Source: Planctomycetota bacterium (GTDB lineage Bacteria > Planctomycetota > Planctomycetia > Gemmatales > HRBIN36). Taken from it: 64,000 nt of DNA. Positions 34,582-44,002 of this stretch are shown piece by piece. How positions within the stretch are numbered: the stretch's first letter is position 1; every line of letters begins with the position of its first letter. The stretch is taken from assembly GCA_014584395.1 (NCBI GenBank), contig JACTMY010000001.1, positions 101,385-165,384 on the forward strand, written 5' to 3'. The notes under the pieces are model-generated. The model ran no database searches. It saw only the letters and a list, made by a program, of their open reading frames with translations, and was not told the DNA's origin. Both the position numbers and the translations under genes were made by a program.

Positions 34582-36207
34582 ATGACTCCACGGCATCGCT
34601 GGGTCGAATGGTTTTTCTTCCTGGTTGCGTTGGCGATTCTCTTTTTCTTCTCTCGCCAACAATTGTTTTACGATCCGGGCAGCTTCTGGCACACCGTGAC
34701 CGGCGATCTTCTGCGGCAAGACGGCCTCATCTACCGCGACCCCTTCACCTACACGCAAGAGGGCCGGGAGTGGATTCCCCATCAATGGCTGGGCGAAATC
34801 CTCATGAGCCTGGCACATGAGCGGATGGGTTTGGATGGACTGCTTTGGTTGACGATCCTCTTGCTCGCCAGCTTGTTCGGCTGGATGGCGGGGCGCTTCA
34901 GCCGCCAGGGGTTCCACCCTTTGTTCATTGCCCTATTGCTGGCCTTGGGTTACGGGGCCATGTGCTATCACTTTCACGCCCGGCCCCATTTGGCCACGAT
35001 GCTTTTGCTGGGTGCAAGCTTCGCCGTGCTGATCGACGTGGAAGCGGAACGCCAACGTCTGGGCTGGCTGTGGCTGCTGGCGCCCTTGTTCGCCTTGTGG
35101 GTCAATCTGCATGGCGGCGTGCTCGGCGGCATGGCCACCTTCGGCCTGGCCGGCATCGGCTGGGGTGCATTTTGGCTCATCGGTTGGCCTGGCCCCCTGA
35201 AGAGCGGTCGAGACGTTTTCATGCTGGCCTTCATCGGCCTCATCAGCGCGGCTACGGTCTTCTTCAATCCCTATGGGTTGGACCTCCTGCGGATGTGGCA
35301 GGAAATCTTGCGGCAAGATTTGCCCACCATCATCACGGAGCACCGCCCCCTCGACTGGACCGAACCGGAAGGCATCATGGTGCTCTGCATGGGCGGGTTG
35401 CATCTGTTCTTTCTGCTGGGCGTCCGGGGCCAAAAGCCGCGGATCACCTGGCTGTTGCCGATCGTCTGGTTCATCCTGGCGATCCTGCGCATCCGCAACG
35501 GCCCGCTCTTCGCCGTGACGGCCATGCTGGCCTGGGCGGACCTCTTGCCGCACACCCTGTGGATGAGATGGCTGGCCCGGCGCAGCGATCTGATCCTCAT
35601 CCCGGACGTGCCGCCGCCGCCAGGGACGCCGCCCTGGGAACCCGCGAAACAAGGATGGCGCGGCTGGTTCTTGCAGCGGTCGTGGCTCCTGCTTTGGCCC
35701 CTGCCCTGGCTCATGCCCGGCCTCCTAATGGGGTATCTCCATTTGGATCGCGAACATTGGCCGCTCGATCTGCTCGAACCCCTGCGCAAGGAATGCGCTC
35801 AGCCCCAAAGCGTCATCTTCAACGAAGACCTCTACGGCGGCTTCTTGATCTACCATGTTCGCGGCAAGAAGATTTTCATCGACGACCGCTGCGAACTGCA
35901 CGGCAACGATTTGTTGATGGACTACGTCGATGCCTTCCGCCATCAGGAGCGGGTCGGCCCCTGGTTCGAAGGCTGGGTCAAGAAATATGGCATCAACCTG
36001 GCCTTGGTGCGGACGACGAGCACTTTCGGCGTCTATCTGCACGCTCATCCGGATTGGGAGGTCGTCGAACTGACGCGCGGCGGGGACGCCCAAAAGCGGG
36101 CAACCCTGTTCCGGCGCAAAGCCCAACGCCCCATAGAACATATTGCCAAGGGGTGGGAAGAATCCTATCCCGCACGGGGCGAAGCAGCCCGCCCAGCGAA
36201 CGACTGA
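34582..36207 (+). CDS. large hydrophobic membrane protein, GT-C-like, function unknown
   Basis: 541 residues with about ten membrane helices and a C-terminal soluble part from about 385 (a helix-rich region ending in VVELTRGGDAQKRATLFRRK). The N-terminus contains FYDPGSFWHTVTGDLLRQDGLIYRDPFTYTQ, reminiscent of the first periplasmic loop of GT-C glycosyltransferases, but no accepted catalytic motif is visible. A neutral name is safest. The gene stands between two unrelated genes. Confidence 0.6.
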   Translation: MTPRHRWVEWFFFLVALAILFFFSRQQLFYDPGSFWHTVTGDLLRQDGLIYRDPFTYTQEGREWIPHQWLGEILMSLAHERMGLDGLLWLTILLLASLFGWMAGRFSRQGFHPLFIALLLALGYGAMCYHFHARPHLATMLLLGASFAVLIDVEAERQRLGWLWLLAPLFALWVNLHGGVLGGMATFGLAGIGWGAFWLIGWPGPLKSGRDVFMLAFIGLISAATVFFNPYGLDLLRMWQEILRQDLPTIITEHRPLDWTEPEGIMVLCMGGLHLFFLLGVRGQKPRITWLLPIVWFILAILRIRNGPLFAVTAMLAWADLLPHTLWMRWLARRSDLILIPDVPPPPGTPPWEPAKQGWRGWFLQRSWLLLWPLPWLMPGLLMGYLHLDREHWPLDLLEPLRKECAQPQSVIFNEDLYGGFLIYHVRGKKIFIDDRCELHGNDLLMDYVDAFRHQERVGPWFEGWVKKYGINLALVRTTSTFGVYLHAHPDWEVVELTRGGDAQKRATLFRRKAQRPIEHIAKGWEESYPARGEAARPAND

Positions 36208-36338
36208 AATAGTCGGCGCAGCGCCGGTCCATTCAGCGAAGGAGCGGGCCGACCAACCCGTTTCGGACAGGCGTTATATTCCGAACTGGAAACGCAGCTC
36301 GATCAGAAATCCTGTAGTGCAGGCTGATTCCACAGGGT

Positions 36339-36344
36339 TATAAT
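36339..36344 (+). promoter_or_regulatory. -10 element ahead of the dual-kinase gene
   Basis: Perfect TATAAT 40 bp before the ATG at 36385. The -35 region at the expected distance (near 36316-36322) matches poorly. Confidence 0.45.
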
Positions 36345-36384
36345 GGGGTGACGTGTCGCTGTCGCCGTTGGGGGTTGGACTCGC

Positions 36385-39300
36385 ATGCCACGTTCCTACA
36401 AACCCGGAGATGAGCCAGTTTCTGGCTATCGTCTGGTCCGATTTCTGGGCCGGGGCGGGTTCGGCGAGGTCTGGCAAGCGACAGCGCCCGGCGGCACGGA
36501 AGTGGCTTTCAAAATTATCGACTTGGGAGAAAAAACCGGTTCGAAGGAATGGCGCGCCATCCAGCGGGTCAAGCGGATTCGCCATCCGAATCTGGTGCCG
36601 ATCCTCGCCTTGTGGCTGCGTGATGAATTTGGCGACCTCATCGCCGAACTGCCTTCCGATTCCAAGCAACCCTACGACGAACAACATCCATCTGAACTCT
36701 ACCTGGCCATGGGGTTGGGCGATAAAAGCCTGCTCGACCGCATGAAGGAATGCCGCGACCAGGGACTCTCCGGCATCCCCGTCTCGGAATTGATCAACTA
36801 CATCGAGGACGCAGCCCGCGCCTTGGATCATCTGCACAGCCCCAAGCACGATCTCGGCCAAGGCCCGGTCAGCATCCAGCACTGCGACGTGAAACCGCAG
36901 AATATCCTCATCGTCGGCGACGCCGCCCAGGTGTGCGATTTTGGCCTGGCCCGGGTCCTTGGAGAAAACAAGTCGACGGCCAACCCCGCCGTGACGTTGG
37001 CCTTTGCCGCGCCGGAATTGCTCGAAGAAGGCAAGCCCGGCATGAACACCGATCAGTACGCCCTCGCCGTGACCTATTACTACCTGCGGACGGGCATGCT
37101 GCCCTTCAGCCGCAATGACACGAATACCGTCATGCTCGAGGCGCTCGAGGGCCGTTTGGATCTCTCCCGGCTCAATGCGGGGGAGAAGGCCGTGATTCAG
37201 CAGGCCACGGCGCGGAAACCGTCGAGCCGCTTTCCCACCTGCGTCGACATGGCCCGCGAGCTGCGGCGGGTCATCGAGTCGGGAGGTGTGCCGCGCGGCT
37301 CGCTCGTCGTCGAGGCGGGGTGCGAGATCGTGCCCGGACACAAGCTCGTCCGCTGTTTGGGGCGCGGCGCCTACGGCGAAGTCTGGGAGGCCCTCGCACC
37401 GGGGCGCATTCCCGTCGCCCTAAAAATCATTCGCGACCTGGACCGTTCCGGCGGCCGCGGCAAGCAGGAATTCAAGGCCCTGGAGATTATCCAGCGCGTT
37501 TCCCACTCCAACCTCATGGAGTTGCGGGCCTATTGGATTTTGGACAAGCACGGCGACCTGATTCCCGACGAGATTCGGGGGCAACCCGGTTCGCCTTCCC
37601 CGCACACCTTGATCATCGCCACCAAGTTGGCCGACAAAAACCTCGGACAACTGTTGGACGAATATCAAGCCAAGGGCGAACCGGGCATTCCCCCCAAAGA
37701 GCTGATTGCCTACCTCCGGCAAGTCGCTCAGGCTCTGGATTACCTGAATGCTCCCCGGCATCGGCTGGGAGATCGGCTGGTCAGCATTCAACACCGCGAC
37801 GTCAAGCCCGACAACATCATGCTGGCCGGGGAAACGGTTAAGCTCACCGACTTCGGCCTGGCCAAGATCGTCGAGTTCGAGGACATCTCCGCCGAGATCA
37901 ATCAGGATAGCGTCGGTTTCACATTCCACTACGCCGCGCCGGAAGTGCTCCGCGGCCGGGTGACGAAATGGTCCGATCAATACGCCCTGGCCATCACCTA
38001 TTACTATCTGCGCACGGGAACCGTCCCCTTCGAACGGGCCGGCTCGGCTTATGAATTGATGATGCAGCAACTCGAGGGCCGGCTGGACCTCAGCTACTTG
38101 CCCGATCAGGAGCGGCGCGTCATCCAGCGAGCCACGATGGTGCAGCCCGAGAAGCGGTTTCACACCTGCACGGCTTTCGTCGATGAATTGGCCAAGGCCA
38201 TCCCGGTGGATGGCATCGCCCCCCTGCCAAAAACGCCGCCGCCGCGCATGCCGCACGGTGCTTTGGCCGAGGGCGTGCCCATCGACCTGCCCCTCGACCA
38301 ACCCAGCGTTGCCGCTGCGGCACGCCAAGCCGAGGCCGCCCGCGCGCGGCCACCGATGGCCCAACCGGCCGATGAACAGCCGATGGAATCCCTCCGGATC
38401 ACGCCCCAAAGGATTCCGCCCGTTTCTTCCAAGCCGCTCTTCGAACCAGGCGAATCCTCGGAGTCGATGGAGCGCACTTTGGCCGACGATTCGAAATCAC
38501 GCCCGCCCGCCGCTCCGCCCCCGAAGGACAAGGACAAGGAAACGCACTTGCCACAGCGATTGCTGGCACAAGCGCATGGCGAACCGGCTCCGGGTCAATC
38601 CTATAAGGACCAGGAGCAGATCGAGGAGGCCGTGGAAACCCTGATGACGGAAACCACGCCGCCGGAGGTCAAGGCCGACGCCGTCAGAAAACGCCGGGAA
38701 ACGATGACGGCCGATGAGTTGGCGCAAGACCTGCCCGAATTACAGAAGATCGAGGATCTCGAACAGACCTTGTCCAAGGACGCTCCCGAGCCATCCGCCG
38801 AAGCCGCGGCGCCGGTTTCGGTTAAAACCAAGGCGCCCATCCGTTCCCGCGAGGAGGAAGCGAAGCCGGCCTCACCCGCCTGGGAGGATGGCACGCTCGC
38901 CCCGGGAGCATTTGCCACCATTCCGCCAACGGCCCGCATTGAGGACAAACTTTCAAGCAAAAGCCGGCTCAAGGAAGCGGAGAAACCGCCGGAAGAAGCG
39001 AAGCCGCCTCCAGTTGAAGTTGAATCCGAGGAAACGACCACGCCGTCGCAGCTCCTGCGCGATTGGCGGAAACAGGTGGGCACGGTGCCGGATCGCCCGC
39101 CCATCGCCAAGTGGATCGTTCTCGGCGTGATCCTGTTTGGCGCGGGGATCGGCTTGGCGGCGCTGTTAATCCGTTTCATGCCCGATCTGGTCGCCTGGGC
39201 CACGAAACCCGCGGAACCTACGACCACCGCCGCGGCGACGACGCTCCGACCGACCGCCAGCGATGTTCCCAAGCAACCCACCAAGGAAGAAACGCCCACC

Positions 39301-41718
39301 GCGTCCACGACCACGACGGTTCCCCTGCCCACCGTGGAGGAAAAGAAGTCGCCGCCGCCGCGCGTGCTGGTTCTGGGCAAGAAAGACGCCACGGACGCCG
39401 ACTTCCCGCGCTGGCTGGCTCAGGAATTGGATCAGCAGATCGTGCTCGTCAACCGACCCGATGAATTCCGCCAGGTGTTTGACGGTTTGAAGAACGTGCC
39501 AGTCGAATGGGTGACGGGGAAGCTGCAAGCCTTCCGAGCGGAATGTCTGCTGGAAGGCACAGCGGTCGACCTGGTCGCGGCCGCCGCCCTGGCCGATGAG
39601 GCCATGCGCCGAGGCGACGCGCCGGCTTACGCCAAATATGTTCGCAGCCGGGCCTACTTCGCCGCGAAGGAGCCGATCAAAGCCGCCGAACTGCTCAGCG
39701 AGGCGGTGCAGCACGACGTCTCCCTGCATGGCTTTCGCAAGGGTCGGGCCGTGGCGATTTTCAATGCCGCCGCTGAAAAGCTCGCGTGCACGGTGGATGT
39801 GAAAAAGCTCGCGCTCAAAACGTCGGCCGGCCCCAGCGACCTGGTTTGGCTCAAACAGGCGAAGGATTTCACGCAGCGGACCCAGGAGACGCCATCGCTG
39901 GACCTCCGCTTGCACCTGGCCCTGGCCGAACCCGGCAACGTCGAGACGCTGAACCACCTGCTCTTGGAATCCAACCGCCGCGAGTTGAGCAAGCGTCCGC
40001 AGGGCCGGCATCTCGTGGCGGGCCTGTTGCTGCGCCGCGCCGAGCAACTGCGCGACCAGCATCCCGAGCAAGCGTTTCTGGATTATGTCGATTTATCCAA
40101 ATGGCTGCGCGAGGATCGCTACGTCAATGAAATCGGTCCGCTCGACTATGCGCGCTTGATCATCGAGCCGGGACTGGCCGCAGTAAATCGGCTGTCCGAA
40201 AGCCAGAAGAAAACCCATGCCAGCGGCTTGGCGCAGCTTTATGCCGCCAAGGGCCGCCTGATCTGGAACAATCCGTTCGAGAACTGGCCCTATAGCCAAC
40301 CGCCCTATCGCGAGGCGGTGGCGGCTTTCACGCAAGCCCTCGCCCATGATCCCTCGCAAGGCTTTGCCCGCGCCGAGCATCACACCTACCGCGGCCTCAG
40401 CTTGACCCGGCTCGGCCTGGATAAACTCAGCCCCGAGGATTGGGCCATGCTCGAGACCGACGCCAACGGCGCGATCAAGGCCGACCCGAACTACTCCGGC
40501 GGCTGGAATCTCAAGGGCATCGTGCATTATCAGCAGGCGCTCAACCAATACACCGTGCCCCTGCTCGCCAGCCATGCCGAGGAAGCCCTCTCCGCTTACA
40601 ACCAGGCCATCGCCCAGGCCGACACCAGCGGCAACAGCGATGAATTCCTCTCGATCTATTACGGCAACCGCAGCATCACCGGCTTGCTTCTTGGTTACTA
40701 CGCGCCGAAAACCGAACGCCGCTCCATCATGGAACGAGCCGTTCAAGACGCCGAAAAAGCCACGCAGTTGAACCGCGAATCGGAGATCGCCTGGGGCACC
40801 TATGGCAACGCCTTGGAGGGTCTGGCCTGGACTCCAGCCGGCGTGGGCGATTCCAGCTTTTATCCCAAGGCGCTGGAGGCCTATCGGCGGCAAATCCAAT
40901 TGCGCCCCGCCATCGCCGATGGCTACATCAACCTCAGCCGGCTGCTCATCAAGTGGATCGTCGACGACCAGGGCGATCCCCGGCAGCTCAACGAAGTGGA
41001 AACCCTTCTTGCCGAAGCCCAGCGTCTGGAGCCGGATCATTGGGAAACCACCTACTGGCTAGGAAGGTTGCGGCTCTGGCAAAAACGCAAACCGGATGCG
41101 ATGGCCGCGTTTCAGACCGCCGTTCGTGATCCGCAAAAGGGGACAACGAACCTGCTACGGCTCCTCCTGCTGATGCAAAACGACCATCCCAAGGAATTGC
41201 TGTCTCTGATCGACGCCGCCCTGCCCCAGAACGCCAAGGAGCGCCAGCCGCGCCACGCTCTTTTGCTGCTCGAGCGCTCCCGGCTGCTCTACCGGCAATT
41301 CAAGGAGGATTTGCCGCGAGCCATGCAAGACGCGGATGATGCGCTGGCCCTCGCCGACAACGCCACGATTAAAGCCTGGGCCTGCGAAGTGGGCGTCGCT
41401 GTGCGCAATGAACTGGCCATGAAAGCCAACAGCGACGAACGCAAGCGCGAGTATCGCGCGCAGATCATCGACCGCTTGAAGCAACTTTTGCAGCACGATC
41501 CGGATTTGCCCGTGGCCTGGATGGCGGCCCGCAATTTGGCGGTCTTGCTCGAAGGGGACGCCACCCAAAGCGGCCTTGCCGACGCCAAGCGCCGCGAGTT
41601 GCTGAATGAAGCCTTGTCCTACATCCGCCTGGCCATTGACAAGGCTCCCGCCGAGCAGCGCGTTCCCTTGCAAGAAATCCGCAACGGGCTGCAGCAGAAA
41701 TTGCAAGCCCGCTCATGA
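36385..41718 (+). CDS. tandem-kinase membrane protein with TPR-like extracytoplasmic region
   Basis: 1777 residues. Two Hanks-type kinase domains in tandem. The first spans about 14-295 (GRGGFG, Lys43, HCD 166-168 in HCDVKPQN, DFG 185-187). The second spans about 317-605 (GRGAYG, Lys347, HRD 470-472, DFG 489-491). A charged Pro-rich linker (about 620-905) leads to one membrane segment (about 909-933). A second low-complexity linker (about 935-985) precedes a long helical TPR-like region to the end. The first domain has Cys for the usual Arg of HRD. Other catalytic residues are kept in both. Probably a sensor kinase; the pair may allow cross-phosphorylation. A TATAAT box lies 40 bp upstream. 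Confidence 0.9.
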   Translation: MPRSYKPGDEPVSGYRLVRFLGRGGFGEVWQATAPGGTEVAFKIIDLGEKTGSKEWRAIQRVKRIRHPNLVPILALWLRDEFGDLIAELPSDSKQPYDEQHPSELYLAMGLGDKSLLDRMKECRDQGLSGIPVSELINYIEDAARALDHLHSPKHDLGQGPVSIQHCDVKPQNILIVGDAAQVCDFGLARVLGENKSTANPAVTLAFAAPELLEEGKPGMNTDQYALAVTYYYLRTGMLPFSRNDTNTVMLEALEGRLDLSRLNAGEKAVIQQATARKPSSRFPTCVDMARELRRVIESGGVPRGSLVVEAGCEIVPGHKLVRCLGRGAYGEVWEALAPGRIPVALKIIRDLDRSGGRGKQEFKALEIIQRVSHSNLMELRAYWILDKHGDLIPDEIRGQPGSPSPHTLIIATKLADKNLGQLLDEYQAKGEPGIPPKELIAYLRQVAQALDYLNAPRHRLGDRLVSIQHRDVKPDNIMLAGETVKLTDFGLAKIVEFEDISAEINQDSVGFTFHYAAPEVLRGRVTKWSDQYALAITYYYLRTGTVPFERAGSAYELMMQQLEGRLDLSYLPDQERRVIQRATMVQPEKRFHTCTAFVDELAKAIPVDGIAPLPKTPPPRMPHGALAEGVPIDLPLDQPSVAAAARQAEAARARPPMAQPADEQPMESLRITPQRIPPVSSKPLFEPGESSESMERTLADDSKSRPPAAPPPKDKDKETHLPQRLLAQAHGEPAPGQSYKDQEQIEEAVETLMTETTPPEVKADAVRKRRETMTADELAQDLPELQKIEDLEQTLSKDAPEPSAEAAAPVSVKTKAPIRSREEEAKPASPAWEDGTLAPGAFATIPPTARIEDKLSSKSRLKEAEKPPEEAKPPPVEVESEETTTPSQLLRDWRKQVGTVPDRPPIAKWIVLGVILFGAGIGLAALLIRFMPDLVAWATKPAEPTTTAAATTLRPTASDVPKQPTKEETPTASTTTTVPLPTVEEKKSPPPRVLVLGKKDATDADFPRWLAQELDQQIVLVNRPDEFRQVFDGLKNVPVEWVTGKLQAFRAECLLEGTAVDLVAAAALADEAMRRGDAPAYAKYVRSRAYFAAKEPIKAAELLSEAVQHDVSLHGFRKGRAVAIFNAAAEKLACTVDVKKLALKTSAGPSDLVWLKQAKDFTQRTQETPSLDLRLHLALAEPGNVETLNHLLLESNRRELSKRPQGRHLVAGLLLRRAEQLRDQHPEQAFLDYVDLSKWLREDRYVNEIGPLDYARLIIEPGLAAVNRLSESQKKTHASGLAQLYAAKGRLIWNNPFENWPYSQPPYREAVAAFTQALAHDPSQGFARAEHHTYRGLSLTRLGLDKLSPEDWAMLETDANGAIKADPNYSGGWNLKGIVHYQQALNQYTVPLLASHAEEALSAYNQAIAQADTSGNSDEFLSIYYGNRSITGLLLGYYAPKTERRSIMERAVQDAEKATQLNRESEIAWGTYGNALEGLAWTPAGVGDSSFYPKALEAYRRQIQLRPAIADGYINLSRLLIKWIVDDQGDPRQLNEVETLLAEAQRLEPDHWETTYWLGRLRLWQKRKPDAMAAFQTAVRDPQKGTTNLLRLLLLMQNDHPKELLSLIDAALPQNAKERQPRHALLLLERSRLLYRQFKEDLPRAMQDADDALALADNATIKAWACEVGVAVRNELAMKANSDERKREYRAQIIDRLKQLLQHDPDLPVAWMAARNLAVLLEGDATQSGLADAKRRELLNEALSYIRLAIDKAPAEQRVPLQEIRNGLQQKLQARS

Positions 41719-41726
41719 GCGCGAAG

Positions 41727-41741
41727 AGCGCCGCCGGCGCT
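41727..41741. terminator. hairpin between convergent genes
   Basis: AGCGCC-gcc-GGCGCT, a 6-bp perfect GC-rich stem, fills the 27-bp gap between the dual-kinase stop and the stop of the convergent aspartyl-protease-like gene. No T-tract follows. Confidence 0.4.
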
Positions 41742-41745
41742 TGGC

Positions 41746-43320
41746 TCAATCGCCGTCATCCAGCGTGTCTTTGAGCCGCAGAAAGGCGATTTTCTTTTCC
41801 GGATAATGGAACACCACCTTGAACGGCTTCATGAAGCCCGTGCCGATGTTCCCGGCCACGTATTCATCGGTGTAAGCTCCCTGAAGGGCTTGCGAAAAGC
41901 CGACGACGGGATTCTCGAAGCGCCTCCCTCCCAGTTCGAACCAGGCCAAGGTCCCTTGTTGCATGCGGACCAGCCCGCCGACGCCCCCTTGCAGGCGAGC
42001 CGTCGTCTTGCGATTGAGCAGCAGGTCGAATTCGCGAACGGCCGGCGTGTGGAAATCCACGGTCACGCCCGCGCCGGTATCGAGACGAAACAGCGCCTCG
42101 CGGTCGCCTTCGAACCGCGCCTTCACGGTCGGCAGATTGCGATGCAGAATCAGTTCCTGCCAAGAGCCGCCCGTCAGTTCGTACTTGGCCGGGTCATGCA
42201 CCGACAGCTTGCCGTTCGCTGGTTCGATCTCCACCAGCGCTCGCGCCAAGAGCGGATAGCCGCAGATGCCCGCGATCTTGGCCCCCATCAGGGCGCCGAA
42301 GGGTTTCATGTCCAGCTCGATGTAGACCGGCTCCTTGAGCAGCGCCTGGCCCAACTGAAACGACTCGCCGACGCGAAATCGGCTCCGCTGATTGCCCCCC
42401 AAGCCCACCATGAGAATTTCGCCGACGGCGTCCATCTTCAACTCCTCGGCCACCGTTTTGTCGATGAGCATGGCCCCGGCCCCCGAGTCGAAGATGAACC
42501 AGCCATGGTCCTTGCCGTTCACCAGCGCCTTGACCAGGAGATGGCCGGAGTTGGTCCGCCGGGTCTCGACGACGGCGGTTTGATCCTCAGGGAAGGCAAT
42601 GAGCCGCGGCTTGGACGCGGGCGGGTCGCAGGAAGGAGGCTGGTCCAAAGCGGTGGTGCGTTCAAGGGTGCGCTCCTGGACCAGTTGACCATAATTCTCG
42701 ACGATGCGATGGGCGATCTGCAACGATCCCACGGGGCGATAATCATGAAACGTCCAGGAAATCGGCCCCGAGGCGGCGACGTAGTGCAGCGACTTGGGCA
42801 GGCCGGTGGCAAGGTCGATCGTCAGCTTGGTCTTAAGCTTCGTCTCCTTCATGTCCACGAGCAGGTCCACGGTGGTCGAGGACTCCTGAGCTGGGGCCAG
42901 GCGCATCGCCAGCGGCGCATCGGCATGCAGCCAGAACTGCGAATGCAGCCAGGATACAAGCAAGCTCAGGTCGCGATCCAGCAGCTCCAGCACCCGGGCA
43001 TAGTCATCGTACTCCGCCCGCCAACAGACCTGGCCGTTGAACCCGGTTCGATACCCCAGCCGATGGTCGACGTGTTCGACAAAGGCGCCTCTGGGGCCAA
43101 CCTGCAAGTGATAGGGCGCCATCACGCCGCGAAACTTCGCCTGGCCCTGGGCGGACCAAGGCGGCAATGTCCCTTGGCCGTCGGCGGACAGGCCCTGCGT
43201 TTGCCGGGCCTTGGCGAGGACCTCGCCCAAGGATGGCGTCTTGGCGGCGTCATCCGCATGGAGCAACCAGGTCGAGGATAGGATCGTTAAGCCGATCAGC
43301 CAACAGGACAGGCGCATCAT
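41746..43320 (-). CDS. secreted protein with two retropepsin-like aspartyl protease domains
   Basis: 524 residues. Signal peptide MMRLSCWLIGLTILSSTWLL, cleavage near HADDA. A beta-rich N-terminal domain (about 40-240) is followed by two retropepsin-like units with active-site motifs FIFDSGAGA (Asp278) and FRLDTGAGV (Asp414). Two Asp-containing half-sites in one chain could form an intramolecular active pair, as in pepsin, so it may be an active periplasmic protease. GAGGTGG lies 5 nt before the ATG at 43320. It is the last gene of the eleven-gene minus-strand run. Confidence 0.8.
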   Translation of the reverse strand: MMRLSCWLIGLTILSSTWLLHADDAAKTPSLGEVLAKARQTQGLSADGQGTLPPWSAQGQAKFRGVMAPYHLQVGPRGAFVEHVDHRLGYRTGFNGQVCWRAEYDDYARVLELLDRDLSLLVSWLHSQFWLHADAPLAMRLAPAQESSTTVDLLVDMKETKLKTKLTIDLATGLPKSLHYVAASGPISWTFHDYRPVGSLQIAHRIVENYGQLVQERTLERTTALDQPPSCDPPASKPRLIAFPEDQTAVVETRRTNSGHLLVKALVNGKDHGWFIFDSGAGAMLIDKTVAEELKMDAVGEILMVGLGGNQRSRFRVGESFQLGQALLKEPVYIELDMKPFGALMGAKIAGICGYPLLARALVEIEPANGKLSVHDPAKYELTGGSWQELILHRNLPTVKARFEGDREALFRLDTGAGVTVDFHTPAVREFDLLLNRKTTARLQGGVGGLVRMQQGTLAWFELGGRRFENPVVGFSQALQGAYTDEYVAGNIGTGFMKPFKVVFHYPEKKIAFLRLKDTLDDGD

Positions 43321-43371
43321 GGCAGCCACCTCAGGGATCGAGTCGCGGATAGGCAATGAAATGGATGGGGA

Positions 43372-43908
43372 TTACTTCCCCGCCGCCAGGGATTCGAGAT
43401 GCCGCAGGACCGGCTCGGCCTCTTTCTTGCCGGCCTTGGCGTGGGCGATGAGCGGAATGCCATGCGGCCCCTTCGCTTGCAGCAGGGTCGGATGCGCCGC
43501 GAGCAGGGCCTTGACCACGTCCAGGTGGCCCAGCATGGCGGCGGCGAAGAGATCGATCCGCGCGCCCTTGGCGATCAAAAACTCGGCGATGTCGCGCCGC
43601 CCCATGTGGGACGCTCCCCCCAGGGCCGACTCCCAATCCCCGCCGCCCCAATCGACGGTGGTATTGAGCAATGCGGGTTCCTTGTCGAGCAGCGTCTTCA
43701 CCATCTCCAAATCGTAATGGGCGAACAGCACGAAGTCCTGAACCATGGTGTAGGAAAGACGCGGCTTCTTGAGCTGCGGCGTGAATTTGGGCGCGGGGTA
43801 ATCCCGCTCTGGTTCATCCCCCGCGAAGAGGGGCACGACGGCCAAGGGAGAACTCAAGCACGCTGCGGCCACGACGCCCTGAAACGCTCGACGATTCATT
43901 GAAAACAT
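43372..43908 (-). CDS. secreted ankyrin-repeat protein, possible Tat substrate
   Basis: 178 residues. The N-terminus MNRRAFQGVVAAACLSSPLA has twin arginines ahead of a hydrophobic stretch, suggesting Tat or Sec export. The mature part contains three to four ankyrin repeats (about 60-165; DLEMVKTLLDKEPALLN, GRRDIAEFLIAKGARID, GHLDVVKALLAAHPTLL). Ankyrin repeats bind proteins. GGGGAG lies 9 nt before the ATG. It lies 94 bp downstream of the DUF4175-like gene. Confidence 0.8.
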   Translation of the reverse strand: MFSMNRRAFQGVVAAACLSSPLAVVPLFAGDEPERDYPAPKFTPQLKKPRLSYTMVQDFVLFAHYDLEMVKTLLDKEPALLNTTVDWGGGDWESALGGASHMGRRDIAEFLIAKGARIDLFAAAMLGHLDVVKALLAAHPTLLQAKGPHGIPLIAHAKAGKKEAEPVLRHLESLAAGK

Positions 43909-44002
43909 GGTGATGGACTCCCCTTGGTGTTGCCAGATCGCTGCCGTGCTGCCTCATGTGGTTCGCTTCCCGAACTTTCAGGGTCCGCCATGACGGAAGC
44001 CC

